From assembly GCF_000731675.1 (NCBI RefSeq), contig NZ_JMIT01000003.1:850058-914057 (forward strand): a DNA stretch of 64,000 nucleotides, given 5' to 3'. This DNA comes from Pseudomonas capeferrum (GTDB lineage Bacteria > Pseudomonadota > Gammaproteobacteria > Pseudomonadales > Pseudomonadaceae). The notes under the pieces were generated by a model that was given only the letters and a program-made list of their open reading frames with translations, made no database searches and was not told the origin of the DNA. Position numbers and translations under genes: made by a program. This document shows, piece by piece, positions 17,369 through 26,660 of this stretch (position 1 is the stretch's first letter; every line of letters starts with the position of its first letter).

Positions 17369-18466
17369 ATGCCGATCCCCCACTCGTCGCTTTGCCCGCC
17401 TGCCGAACTGGAAGCGCGATTACGCCTGCACCGCCTTCCCGAGACCGGGCTGCGTCGTTTTCACACCTTGCTGCAAGCCTTCGGAAGCGCCGCTTCAGCG
17501 CTGAGTGCGCCGGCCGGCGCCTGGCGAGCGCTGGGCATGGCGCAGACCACCATCGACGCGCGGCGCAGCGCCGAAGTACGCGACGGCGCACTGGCTGCGA
17601 TGGCCTGGCTAGAGCATCCCGGCCAGCATTTGCTGATGTGGGACAGCCCTGGCTACCCTGCGTTGCTGGGTGAAATCGACGATCCACCGCCGTTGCTTTT
17701 CGTCGCCGGTGACCCTGCTTTGCTTGAGCGGCCACAGCTGGCAATTGTGGGCAGCAGGCGTGCTTCACCCCCCGCGCTCGACACCGCCAGGGCATTTTCC
17801 CGTTACCTGTCGCAGGCCGGTTTCACCATTACCAGTGGGCTGGCGTTGGGCATCGACGGTGCCGCTCATCGGGCTGCTCTGCAGGCTGGCGGGGGGACGA
17901 TCGGTGTACTCGGCACGGGCTTGCAAAAACTTTATCCACAGCGCCACCGCGAGCTTGCCCAGGCGATCATCGACAGCGGTAGCGCACTGGTTTCCGAGTA
18001 CCCGCTGGATGCCGGGCCGCTGCCGGGCAATTTTCCACGGCGCAATCGCATCATCAGCGGTTTGTCGCTGGGCGTGCTGGTGGTGGAGGCGAGCCTGGCC
18101 AGTGGTTCGTTGATAACCGCGCGGCTGGCGGCCGAGCAGGGCCGTGAGGTTTACGCCATCCCCGGTTCGATCCACCACCCAGGGGCCAAAGGCTGTCACC
18201 AGTTGATCCGTGATGGCGCGCTACTGGTGGAAAGCGTGGAGCAGATTCTGGAAAGCCTGCGAGGCTGGCAGAACCTGCCCCCTGCGATAGTGGACGAATA
18301 TGTCCACCCCCTGCTTGCTCTGCTGCATGCTGCGCCACAGACTACCGAAAGCCTGGCCCGGTGCAGCGAGCAGCCGCTGGCCGACGTGCTGGCGCAACTG
18401 ACCGAACTGGAGCTGCAAGGCCAGGTCAGCAATGAAGCCGGGCGTTGGTTTGCCCGTGCGGGCTAA
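17369..18466 (+). CDS. dprA: DNA-processing protein DprA (Smf)
   Basis: The protein of about 365 residues has an N-terminal helical/SAM-like part, then the Rossmann DprA core with AIVGSRRAS and GLALGIDGAAHRAAL, then a C-terminal winged-helix (DML1-like) domain. DprA loads RecA onto incoming single-stranded DNA in transformation. I start at the ATG at 17369, eight bases after CAAGGA; two other ATGs lie upstream in frame. In P. aeruginosa a LysM gene (tsaP) stands between def and dprA; here the roughly 200-base gap has none. Confidence 0.93.
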   Translation: MPIPHSSLCPPAELEARLRLHRLPETGLRRFHTLLQAFGSAASALSAPAGAWRALGMAQTTIDARRSAEVRDGALAAMAWLEHPGQHLLMWDSPGYPALLGEIDDPPPLLFVAGDPALLERPQLAIVGSRRASPPALDTARAFSRYLSQAGFTITSGLALGIDGAAHRAALQAGGGTIGVLGTGLQKLYPQRHRELAQAIIDSGSALVSEYPLDAGPLPGNFPRRNRIISGLSLGVLVVEASLASGSLITARLAAEQGREVYAIPGSIHHPGAKGCHQLIRDGALLVESVEQILESLRGWQNLPPAIVDEYVHPLLALLHAAPQTTESLARCSEQPLADVLAQLTELELQGQVSNEAGRWFARAG

Positions 18467-18508
18467 GTACACTGCGCGCAAGCAAGGTTCATAGGCGGAG
18501 AGAGAGAA

Positions 18509-19066
18509 ATGGTGAGCAGTTTTCGTGTGCAACAAGCCGCACGTGAGATCCGGGCGGGCGCGGTGATTGCCTACCCGACCGAAGCGGTCTGGGGCCTGGG
18601 CTGCGACCCGTGGAACGAGGACGCGGTATACCGCCTGCTGGCGCTCAAGTCGCGGCCTGTGGATAAAGGCCTGATCCTGGTCGCCGACAACATCCGCCAG
18701 TTCGACTTCCTGTTCGAGGATTTCCCCGAGGACTGGATCGACCGCATGGGCAGCACCTGGCCTGGCCCTAATACCTGGCTGGTGCCGCACCAGGACCTGT
18801 TGCCCGAGTGGGTGACAGGTGAGCACGACACGGTGGCACTGCGGGTCAGCGACCACCCGCAGGTGCGTGAGTTGTGTGCATTGGTTGGGCCGTTGATTTC
18901 CACCTCGTGCAACCCCGGCGGGCGCCCGGCGGCGAAAACCCGGTTGCGGGTGGAGCAGTACTTCCATGGGCAGTTGGATCTGGTACTGGGCGGGGCGCTG
19001 GGCGGGCGGAAGAACCCGAGTGTGATTCGCAACCTGGCGACTGGCGAAGTCGTTCGTCCGGGCTAA
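18509..19066 (+). CDS. tsaC: Threonylcarbamoyl-AMP synthase
   Basis: A 185-residue single-domain YrdC/Sua5 protein with AYPTEAVWGLGCDP and the KSRPVDKGLILV motif that binds ATP and RNA phosphate. It makes threonylcarbamoyl-AMP for the t6A37 modification of ANN-decoding tRNAs. It follows dprA by 42 bases on the same strand, a usual Pseudomonas pairing. Confidence 0.94.
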   Translation: MVSSFRVQQAAREIRAGAVIAYPTEAVWGLGCDPWNEDAVYRLLALKSRPVDKGLILVADNIRQFDFLFEDFPEDWIDRMGSTWPGPNTWLVPHQDLLPEWVTGEHDTVALRVSDHPQVRELCALVGPLISTSCNPGGRPAAKTRLRVEQYFHGQLDLVLGGALGGRKNPSVIRNLATGEVVRPG

Positions 19067-19450
19067 ATTGCCAAGCGCCAATACACCTCCTTGTGGGAGC
19101 GGGCTTGCCCCGCGAAGAGGCCAGCCCAGGCGGCCAGTGTGTATAGCCCGGGCTTCGCCCTGGTTCGCGGGGCAAGCCCGCTCCCACATTTGTTTCGGGC
19201 CAGTCCCTTCTGGGAAGTCACCGCTGCCCGCCTTGTTGGTTCCATTTGATATCGAGGGTTACGCAACTGCGGTTCCTCGATTTGCAGCCATGCACCAAGG
19301 CTGTAACCCACCTGACACAGAATTAATTGGCCCGAAACAGATGTGGGAGCGGGCTTGCCCCGCGAAGCGCCGCGCGGGCGGCGCTCGATATCCGCAACAC
19401 CACAAAAACCAAGGCAGGCACTTGGTCGCCTCAACGCGGCCTTCTGTCAA
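19067..19450. repeat. REP-rich intergenic region with a 40-base inverted repeat
   Basis: This 384-base gap between the convergent tsaC and qor genes holds no gene. It contains a REPIN at about 19091-19188 (two inverted REP cores) and a third REP at about 19341-19368. The second and third REPs, with 12 extra bases each (TGTTTCGGGCCA at 19191 and its complement at 19328-19339), form inverted arms of about 40 bases with a single mismatch around a 125-base centre. Apparent reading frames through it are REP artefacts. Confidence 0.88.
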
Positions 19451-20428
19451 TCAAGGCAACAAGACAGTCGACCCCACAGTCCGCCGCGCCGACAACTCCG
19501 CCTGCGCCTTGGCCGCCTCACCCAACGGATACCGTTGCTGGATATCCACAACCACCTTGCCACTCGCGATCACCGCAAACAGGTCATCGGCCATGGCCTG
19601 GGTGTTCTCGGCATTGTTGGCATAACTGGCCAAGGTCGGCCGGGTGACATACAGCGAACCCTTCTGCGCCAGGATCCCCAGGTTCACCCCGCTCACCGCG
19701 CCGGAGGCATTGCCAAAGCTCACCATCAACCCGCGCGGTTGCAGGCATTCGAGCGAGGTCAGCCAGGTGTCGGCACCCACACCGTCATACACCACCGGGC
19801 ATTTCTTGCCGTCGGTCAGCTCCAGCACCCGCTTGGCCACGTCTTCACGGCTGTAGTCGATGGTTGCCCATGCCCCCAGCGCCTTGGCCCGCTCGGCTTT
19901 CTCGGCAGAGCTGACGGTACCGATCAGCTTGGCCCCGAGCGCGTTGGCCCACTGGCAAGCCAGGGAACCCACGCCACCCGCAGCGGCATGGAACAGGATC
20001 ACGTCGCCCGGCTGCACGGCATAGGTCTGCTTGAGCAGGTATTGCACGGTCAGCCCCTTGAGCATCACCGCCGCCGCCTGCTCGAAACTGATGTTGTCCG
20101 GCAGCTTGACCAGGTTGGCCTCCGGCAGCGTATGCACCTCGCTGTAGGCACCCAGCGGCCCGCCGCCATAGGCTACGCGGTCACCCACTTTCAGGCGGGT
20201 AACGCCCTCGCCCACCGCCTCGACCACGCCTGCACCCTCGGTGCCCAGGCCTGACGGCAGTGCAGGCGGCGCGTACAGGCCATTGCGGAAATAGGTATCG
20301 ATGAAGTTCAGGCCGATCGCATGGTTACGCACGCGGACCTGCTGTGGCCCGGGCGGGGCGGGTTCGAACTCTACAAGCTGCAGAACTTCCGGGCCGCCAT
20401 GCTGGCTGAACTGGATACGCTTGGCCAT
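19451..20428 (-). CDS. qor: NADPH:quinone oxidoreductase (zeta-crystallin type)
   Basis: A 325-residue medium-chain dehydrogenase/reductase opening MAKRIQFSQHGGPEVLQL, with the NADPH-binding AAAGGVGSLACQWANALGAK near residue 150 and no zinc-ligand cysteines, as expected for the QOR subfamily. It reduces quinones using NADPH. I chose the ATG at 20428, because the upstream extension is unlike the family. It is divergent from hemF. Confidence 0.92.
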   Translation of the reverse strand: MAKRIQFSQHGGPEVLQLVEFEPAPPGPQQVRVRNHAIGLNFIDTYFRNGLYAPPALPSGLGTEGAGVVEAVGEGVTRLKVGDRVAYGGGPLGAYSEVHTLPEANLVKLPDNISFEQAAAVMLKGLTVQYLLKQTYAVQPGDVILFHAAAGGVGSLACQWANALGAKLIGTVSSAEKAERAKALGAWATIDYSREDVAKRVLELTDGKKCPVVYDGVGADTWLTSLECLQPRGLMVSFGNASGAVSGVNLGILAQKGSLYVTRPTLASYANNAENTQAMADDLFAVIASGKVVVDIQQRYPLGEAAKAQAELSARRTVGSTVLLP

Positions 20429-20562
20429 CTCGCACTCCTGTTGTCGGGATTGGTAACAGCCCTCTATCGGACGCCTTTGCTTGATCGCCGTCAACTGCGG
20501 CGCGTCGGCCGCCGGTGGTATGCTACGCGGCGAATTCTTCTCTGCCCGCTCCAGGTGACCCG

Positions 20563-21474
20563 ATGACCAGCCGCACCGAGGCCGTGAAAGCCTACCTGCT
20601 CGACCTGCAAGACCGCATCTGCTCCGCCCTCGAAACCGAGGACGGCGGCGCCCGCTTCGTCGAGGACGCCTGGACGCGCGAAGCCGGTGGCGGGGGCCGT
20701 ACGCGGGTGATCGGTGACGGCAAGTTGATCGAAAAAGGCGGGGTCAACTTCTCTCACGTGTTCGGTACCGGCCTGCCGCCTTCGGCCAGTGCCCACCGCC
20801 CGGAACTGGCTGGCCGTGGCTTCGAGGCCCTGGGCGTGTCGCTGGTGATCCACCCGCACAACCCGCACGTGCCCACCTCTCACGCCAATGTGCGGTTCTT
20901 CATCGCCGAAAAAGAGGGTGAAGAGGCCGTGTGGTGGTTCGGCGGCGGCTTCGACCTGACCCCGTACTATGGCAATGAAGAAGACTGCATCCACTGGCAC
21001 CGCGTGGCCGAGCAGGCCTGTGCGCCGTTTGGCGCCGACGTTTATCCGCGCTACAAAGCCTGGTGCGACCGCTATTTCCACCTCAAGCACCGTGGCGAAC
21101 CGCGTGGCATCGGCGGGCTGTTCTTCGATGACCTGAACGAGTGGGACTTCGACACCTGCTTTGCGTTCATCCGCGCCATCGGCGACGCCTACGTCGAGGC
21201 CTACCTGCCGATCGTCCAGCGCCGCAAGGACACGCCCTACACCGCCGAGCAGCGTGAGTTCCAGGAGTACCGCCGCGGCCGCTACGTGGAGTTCAACCTG
21301 GTCTATGACCGGGGCACCTTGTTCGGCCTGCAATCGGGTGGGCGTACCGAGTCGATCCTCATGTCGCTGCCACCGCAGGTACGCTGGGGCTACGACTGGA
21401 AGGCCGCGCCCGGTAGCGAAGAAGCGCGCCTGACCGAGTACTACCTGCAAGATCGCGACTGGCTCGCCCAGTAA
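20563..21474 (+). CDS. hemF: Oxygen-dependent coproporphyrinogen III oxidase
   Basis: This 303-residue protein has the HemF signature HPHNPHVPTSHANVRFF and WWFGGGFDLTPYYG. It converts coproporphyrinogen III to protoporphyrinogen IX with O2 in haem synthesis. The ATG at 20563 gives MTSRTEAVKAYLLDLQ. It is followed by aroE after 26 bases, an operon conserved in Pseudomonas. Confidence 0.97.
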   Translation: MTSRTEAVKAYLLDLQDRICSALETEDGGARFVEDAWTREAGGGGRTRVIGDGKLIEKGGVNFSHVFGTGLPPSASAHRPELAGRGFEALGVSLVIHPHNPHVPTSHANVRFFIAEKEGEEAVWWFGGGFDLTPYYGNEEDCIHWHRVAEQACAPFGADVYPRYKAWCDRYFHLKHRGEPRGIGGLFFDDLNEWDFDTCFAFIRAIGDAYVEAYLPIVQRRKDTPYTAEQREFQEYRRGRYVEFNLVYDRGTLFGLQSGGRTESILMSLPPQVRWGYDWKAAPGSEEARLTEYYLQDRDWLAQ

Positions 21475-21500
21475 GCCTGTGGATAACCGAGGAACCCACC

Positions 21501-22325
21501 ATGGACCAGTACGTCGTTTTCGGTAACCCCATCGGCCACAGCAAGTCGCCGCTGATTCACCGCCTGTTCGCCGAACAGACCGGCCAGGACCTGGAGTACG
21601 CCACCCTGTTGGCGCCGCTGGACGAGTTCAGCGATTGTGCCTACGGCTTCTTCAAACAAGGCAGAGGCGGCAACGTCACCGTGCCGTTCAAGGAAGAAGC
21701 CTACCGCCTGTGCGACAGCCTGACCCCACGTGCCCAGCGGGCGGGGGCGGTGAATACCCTGAGCAAGCTGGCTGACGGCACGCTGCAGGGTGACAACACC
21801 GACGGTGCCGGCCTGGTACGCGACCTGACGGTGAATGCCGGCGTGCAGCTGGCGGGCAAGCGGATTCTCATCCTTGGCGCGGGTGGCGCGGTGCGTGGCG
21901 TGCTGGAGCCGATCCTGGCGCACGGCCCCGAGTCGCTGGTGATTGCCAACCGCACGGTGGAAAAGGCCGAGCTGCTGGCCCACGAGTTCGATGAGCTCGG
22001 GCCGGTGGTGGCCAGTGGGTTTGCCTGGCTGCAGGAACCGGTGGACGTGATCATCAACGCCACCTCGGCAAGCCTGGCGGGCGAGATGCCGCCGATTGCC
22101 GCAAGCCTGGTCGAGGCGGGGCGTACGGTTTGCTATGACATGATGTATGGCAAGGAGCCTACGCCGTTTTGCCAATGGGCCACCGACTTGGGGGCGGCCA
22201 AGGTGCTGGACGGGCTGGGGATGCTGGCTGAACAGGCGGCGGAAGCGTTCTTTATCTGGCGTGGCGTGAGGCCGGATACGGCGCCGGTGTTGGCTGAACT
22301 GCGCCGGCAGCTTGCTCGGGGTTGA
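21501..22325 (+). CDS. aroE: Shikimate dehydrogenase
   Basis: A 274-residue protein with the substrate site GNPIGHSKSPLIH, the catalytic Lys in NVTVPFKEEAY and Asp in GDNTDGAGLV, and the NADP-binding ILGAGGAVRGVL. It reduces 3-dehydroshikimate to shikimate in aromatic amino acid synthesis. It is co-directional and close to hemF. Confidence 0.97.
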   Translation: MDQYVVFGNPIGHSKSPLIHRLFAEQTGQDLEYATLLAPLDEFSDCAYGFFKQGRGGNVTVPFKEEAYRLCDSLTPRAQRAGAVNTLSKLADGTLQGDNTDGAGLVRDLTVNAGVQLAGKRILILGAGGAVRGVLEPILAHGPESLVIANRTVEKAELLAHEFDELGPVVASGFAWLQEPVDVIINATSASLAGEMPPIAASLVEAGRTVCYDMMYGKEPTPFCQWATDLGAAKVLDGLGMLAEQAAEAFFIWRGVRPDTAPVLAELRRQLARG

Positions 22326-22349
22326 CGCCTTCGGGGCCGCTTCGCGGCC

Positions 22350-22433
22350 CATCGCAGGCAAGCCAGCGCCTACAAGTACAGCGCCGACCTCGGGCCTTGT
22401 GATATTCCTGTATGAGCTGGCTTGCCTGCGATG
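22350..22433. repeat. Inverted repeat pair of a second REP class
   Basis: An 18-base arm (22350-22367, CATCGCAGGCAAGCCAGC) is repeated as its complement at 22416-22433, between the convergent aroE and SulP genes. The core differs from the TTCGCGGGGCAAGCCC REPs elsewhere in the window. GC hairpins flank it. Confidence 0.85.
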
Positions 22434-22467
22434 GGCTGCAAAGCAGCCCCAAGATCTCAACCCAACC

Positions 22468-24033
22468 TCACTCTTCAAACCTGATCGGACACAACTTCAC
22501 CCCTTCCAGCTTCTGCAATTCCTCGACCACCTGCGGCCGCGCCCGCTGCAAGGTCAAACTGCCCCCCGCTCGCCGCAACCGCCTCGCCTCCCTGTGCAAC
22601 ATATCCACACCCGAATAATCGATAAAATTCACCTGCCGTGCATCGATCACCACATGCGGCCCCTGGCAGCGTTGCAGGCGCACCTGCAGGTAATGCGCCG
22701 CGCCGAAGAAGATCGACCCGCCCACCCGCAGCACATCGGCCTGCCCTTCCCGGCTCTGCTGCACCCGTGGCCGTGAAGTGCGCTTGAGGTAGAAGAACAG
22801 CGAAGCCAGCACCCCGGCGTAGATCGCCGTCTGCAGTTCCAGCAGCAAGGTCGCGGCGGCGGTCAGGGCCATGACCAGGAATTCCGAGCGGCTGACCCGG
22901 AACAGCGCGCGAATACCCCGGTGATCCACCAACCCCCAACAGATCAGCAGAATGCTGCCCGCCATGGCCGGGATCGGCAGATGGGCGATCAGCCCCGCGC
23001 CTGCGACGGCAAACACCGCGACCCACAGCGCCGAGAACACCCCCGCCATAGGCGACCTGGCACCTGCGTCGTAGCTCAGGCCCGAGCGGGTGAAAGAGCC
23101 TGACGAAAGGTAGCCGGAGAACCACGCACCGACGATGTTCGACAGGCCTTGGGCGCGGATCTCCTGGTCGGCGTCGATCAGCTGTTCGGAGCGCGAAGAC
23201 AGCGACCTGGCGATCGACAGGCTGGTGACCAGGCCGAGCATACCCACGGCCACTGCGGTCGGCAGCAGCCGCAGCATCAGCTCAAGGTCCAGCAACGGCA
23301 GCGGGCTCAAGGGCGGTAACTGGCCGGTGAAGGCCGGCACCCTCGGCACGTGGCCAAAGAAGCCAGGCAGCAACCAGGCCAGCAGGCTGACCAGGATCAG
23401 GCTGATCAACAAGCTTGGCCAGCGCGGCCGCCAGAGCTTGAAGCCCACGCCGATGAGCACCGTGGCCAGGCCCAGCATCAGCGATGGCAGGTCAACCTCA
23501 CCGGCGTGGCTGGCCAGGTCCTGGACTGTTTTCAAGGCCGTGGCCTGGCTCGGCAGGTCCATGCCCAGCAGGTTGGGTAACTGCCCGAGGGCGATGACGA
23601 TGGCGGCGCCCAAGGTGAAGCCGAGCACCACCGAGTGGGAGACGAAATTGACCAGCGCGCCGAACCGTAGCAGGCCGAGCAAAAGCTGGAAGATGCCAGC
23701 AATGAAGGTCAGCAGCAGAACCAGCGTGACGTAGTCGGCACTGCCTGGCACCGCCAAGGGGCTGACACTGGCATACAGGACAATGGAAATGGCGGCAGTC
23801 GGGCCGCAGATCAGGTGCCAGGAAGAGCCCCACAGGCAGGCGATGAGCACCGGGACGATGGCGGCGAACAGGCCGTATTCGGCAGGCAGGCCGGCAATCA
23901 GGGCGTAGGCGATGGATTGTGGCAAGGCAAGGATGGCACCGCTCAGGCCCACCAGCAGGTCCTGACGCAGACTGCGGCCCGATTGGCGGGGCAGCCAGGT
24001 GAGGAAGGGCAGCAGGCGGTGAAGACGGTGCAT
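22468..24033 (-). CDS. SulP-family anion permease with STAS domain
   Basis: The 521-residue inner-membrane protein has a 10-14 helix SulP core opening with LLVGLSGAILALPQSIAYALIAGLP. The C-terminal STAS domain from about residue 420 contains VVIDARQVNFIDYSGVDML. SulP proteins carry sulfate, bicarbonate or other anions. It lies directly downstream of choX and betC on the same strand, so sulfate released by the choline sulfatase, or choline sulfate itself, is the likely cargo. This is inferred from context only. Confidence 0.88.
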   Translation of the reverse strand: MHRLHRLLPFLTWLPRQSGRSLRQDLLVGLSGAILALPQSIAYALIAGLPAEYGLFAAIVPVLIACLWGSSWHLICGPTAAISIVLYASVSPLAVPGSADYVTLVLLLTFIAGIFQLLLGLLRFGALVNFVSHSVVLGFTLGAAIVIALGQLPNLLGMDLPSQATALKTVQDLASHAGEVDLPSLMLGLATVLIGVGFKLWRPRWPSLLISLILVSLLAWLLPGFFGHVPRVPAFTGQLPPLSPLPLLDLELMLRLLPTAVAVGMLGLVTSLSIARSLSSRSEQLIDADQEIRAQGLSNIVGAWFSGYLSSGSFTRSGLSYDAGARSPMAGVFSALWVAVFAVAGAGLIAHLPIPAMAGSILLICWGLVDHRGIRALFRVSRSEFLVMALTAAATLLLELQTAIYAGVLASLFFYLKRTSRPRVQQSREGQADVLRVGGSIFFGAAHYLQVRLQRCQGPHVVIDARQVNFIDYSGVDMLHREARRLRRAGGSLTLQRARPQVVEELQKLEGVKLCPIRFEE

Positions 24034-24095
24034 GACTTATTCAAATCCCCGGGTTGTACCCGCCCTGTCGGAGCGGGTGAGTGTGGTTGTCTGAA

Positions 24096-25019
24096 TTACA
24101 ATTTGGCTTTGACGGCCTCTTTCGCATCGCCACCGGCCTTGCTGGTTACCCCGGCCAGCCACGCTTCCAGAACCTCGGGATGCGCCTTGACCCACGCCTT
24201 GGAAGCCTCATCGAAGCTGACTTTCTTATCCACAGCTTCGGCCATGATGCTGTTTTCCATGTCCAGGGTAAATCTCAGGTTACCCAGCAGCTTCGCGGTA
24301 TTCGGGCACGCCTGTGCATAACCTTTGCGAGTCAGGGTATAGACCTCGCTTTTGCTACCAAACCACTGCTCGCCGCCCGTGAGGTAGTGCATCTTCAGCT
24401 TCACGTTCATCGGGTGCGGTGTCCAGCCGAGGAAGGTGATGAACTGCTGTTTCTTCACGGCGCGGTCCACCTGCGCGAGCATCGCCTGTTCACTCGACTC
24501 CACCAGCTTCCACTGGCCGAGGTTGAACGCATTCTTGTCGATGATCTCCTTGAGCGACAGGTTAGCCGGGGCTCCCGAGCCGATTCCGTAGAGCTTCTTG
24601 TCGAACTGTTCGGCATGCGCTTGCAGGTCGGCGAAATTCTTCACCCCGGCATTCCACACATAGTCGGGCACCGCGAGGGTGAACTCGGTACCTTCGAGGT
24701 TGCGGGCCAGCTGCTGCACATCACCGGTGGCGACGAACTTGTCATGAAACCCCTGGTGCGCCGGCATCCAGTTGCCAAGGAAGGCATCGACTCGCCCATC
24801 CTTGAGGCCACCGTAGATGATCGGCACGGCCAGGCTGTCGATCTTCACCTGGTAGCCGAGGCTTTCCAGCAGCAGGCGGGTGATGGCGTTGGTGGTGGCG
24901 ATGTCGCTCCAGCCGGGGTCGGCCAGCTTCACGGTGTTGCATTGCGCGTCTTCGGCGTGCGTCGAGGCAGCGCCCAGGCTCAAGGCCAGGGCGAGCACGG
25001 CGGTAGAGAACTTTTGCAT
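24096..25019 (-). CDS. Choline/betaine ABC-transporter substrate-binding protein (ChoX/BetX type)
   Basis: A 307-residue periplasmic protein with signal peptide MQKFSTAVLALALSLGAASTHA, then CNTVKLADPGWSDIATTNAITRLLLESLGY, the OpuAC/ChoX fold opening. It binds quaternary amines and delivers them to an ABC permease. No permease or ATPase gene is adjacent, so it probably serves a shared transporter encoded elsewhere. It lies 14 bases after betC, in one transcript. Confidence 0.9.
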   Translation of the reverse strand: MQKFSTAVLALALSLGAASTHAEDAQCNTVKLADPGWSDIATTNAITRLLLESLGYQVKIDSLAVPIIYGGLKDGRVDAFLGNWMPAHQGFHDKFVATGDVQQLARNLEGTEFTLAVPDYVWNAGVKNFADLQAHAEQFDKKLYGIGSGAPANLSLKEIIDKNAFNLGQWKLVESSEQAMLAQVDRAVKKQQFITFLGWTPHPMNVKLKMHYLTGGEQWFGSKSEVYTLTRKGYAQACPNTAKLLGNLRFTLDMENSIMAEAVDKKVSFDEASKAWVKAHPEVLEAWLAGVTSKAGGDAKEAVKAKL

Positions 25020-25033
25020 GGCGGACTCTCTTC

Positions 25034-26551
25034 TCAATCCATAGGTGCGGGCTGTGGATAACGGGCCTTGCGCTCGAGGTCGTCGAGATCGATGTGGTTG
25101 CGCATGTACTGTTGGCTGGCGTCCACCAGCGGTTGGTGGTCCCAGCTCTTCAGCTTGCCGATGGCCAGGGCCTCGGCCACCAGGCGGCGGCGGCGCTGGC
25201 TGGCCAGCACCTGCTGGCGCAGGGTGGGGATGTCCCAACGTTGCCGGGCTTCATCGACAAATGCCTGCAGCAGCACCTGATGGTCCGGGCTGCCGGTGAG
25301 GTTTTCCCGCTCGTACGGGTCGCGGCTCAGGTCATAGAGTAGCCATGGGTCGTCTTCGCTGTACACGAACTTGTACGGGCCGCGGCGGATCATCATCAGC
25401 GGGCCGACCGTGCCCTCGGCCATGTATTCACCGATCACTTCGTCGTGGCCGCCCTGCCCTTTCAGGTGGCCAAGCAGCGAGCGTCCGTCCAGGTGCAGCG
25501 AGTTGTCCACAGTACCGCCGGCCAGTTCGACCAAGGTGGGCAGCAGGTCGCAGGTCGAGACCGAGGCGCTTACCCGTGCCGCTGCAAAGCGTTTGGGCGC
25601 GTGAATAAGCAGTGGCACCCGCGCCGACATTTCGAACCAGTGCATCTTGTACCAGAGGCCGCGTTCGCCAAGCATGTCGCCGTGGTCGCCGGAGAACACG
25701 ATCACCGTGTCCTCTGCCAGGCCGCATTCCTCAAGGGTTTGCAGCAATTGGCCAATGTTGTCGTCGATGTAGCTGCAGGCGCCGAAGTAGGCACGCCGGG
25801 CATCGCGGATCTTGTCCACAGGCAGCGGCTTGGCCCACAGGTCGTAGACCTTGAGCAGGCGTTGCGAATGCGGGTCCTGCTCGTGCTGGGCGAACTCGGC
25901 GCGGGGCATGGGGATATCCACACCCTCGTAGCGGTCCCAGTAGCGCTTGGGGATGGTGTAGGGGTCGTGGGGGTGGGTCATGGACACGGTCAGGCAGAAC
26001 GGCCGGCCATCGTTTTCGCGCACATGGTCGTAGAGGTACTGGCGGGCCTTGAACACCACCTCTTCGTCGAAATCCAGTTGGTTGGTGCGCACGCAGGGGC
26101 CGGCCTGCAGTACTGAAGACATGTTGTGGTACCAGCTCGGGCGCTCGTCGGGTGCATCCCAGTTCACCGCCCAGCCGTAGTCGGCCGGGTAGATATCGCT
26201 GGTCAGCCGTTCTTCATAGCCATGCAACTGGTCCGGGCCGCAGAAGTGCATCTTGCCGGACAACGCGGTGCGGTAGCCCAGACGACGCAGGTAGTGGGCG
26301 TAGGTTGGCACATCGGCAGGGAAGTCGGCGGCGTTGTCGTAGGCGCCGATGCGGCTGGGCAACTGGCCGCTGACCAGGGTGAAGCGCGAGGGGGCGCAGA
26401 GCGGGCTGTTGCAGTAGGCCGAGTCGAACACCACCGCCTGCGCGGCGAGGCGGGCGAGGTGTGGCATCTGGAGGGGCGAAGGGGCGTAGATCGGCAGCAG
26501 GGGCGCGGCCATCTGGTCGGCCATGATGAACAGGATATTCGGGCGCGTCAT
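25034..26551 (-). CDS. betC: Choline sulfatase
   Basis: This 505-residue alkaline-phosphatase-superfamily sulfatase opens MTRPNILFIMADQ with metal-binding Asp. It carries the sulfatase signature CAPSR at Cys52, the residue converted to formylglycine, and the second metal site FSGDHGDMLGERGLW. It hydrolyses choline-O-sulfate to choline and sulfate in the cytoplasm, supplying both glycine-betaine precursor and sulfur. It heads the betC-choX-SulP transcript and is divergent from its LysR regulator. Confidence 0.95.
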   Translation of the reverse strand: MTRPNILFIMADQMAAPLLPIYAPSPLQMPHLARLAAQAVVFDSAYCNSPLCAPSRFTLVSGQLPSRIGAYDNAADFPADVPTYAHYLRRLGYRTALSGKMHFCGPDQLHGYEERLTSDIYPADYGWAVNWDAPDERPSWYHNMSSVLQAGPCVRTNQLDFDEEVVFKARQYLYDHVRENDGRPFCLTVSMTHPHDPYTIPKRYWDRYEGVDIPMPRAEFAQHEQDPHSQRLLKVYDLWAKPLPVDKIRDARRAYFGACSYIDDNIGQLLQTLEECGLAEDTVIVFSGDHGDMLGERGLWYKMHWFEMSARVPLLIHAPKRFAAARVSASVSTCDLLPTLVELAGGTVDNSLHLDGRSLLGHLKGQGGHDEVIGEYMAEGTVGPLMMIRRGPYKFVYSEDDPWLLYDLSRDPYERENLTGSPDHQVLLQAFVDEARQRWDIPTLRQQVLASQRRRRLVAEALAIGKLKSWDHQPLVDASQQYMRNHIDLDDLERKARYPQPAPMD

Positions 26552-26660
26552 GGTTGGCTTCCATCGTTGAAGGTTATGCGAACCGCTTGCCTATCAAGAT
26601 GCGACTGTGGATAACATGGGTAAAGCCCATGGCGGGCAATGACTGGGATTAGCTGAGCTT

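Noticed and set aside
19068..19647. Several small open frames across the tsaC-qor gap with peptides such as FAGQARSH or GKPAPT
   Set aside because: These are translations of REP elements, which recur at every REP in the window.
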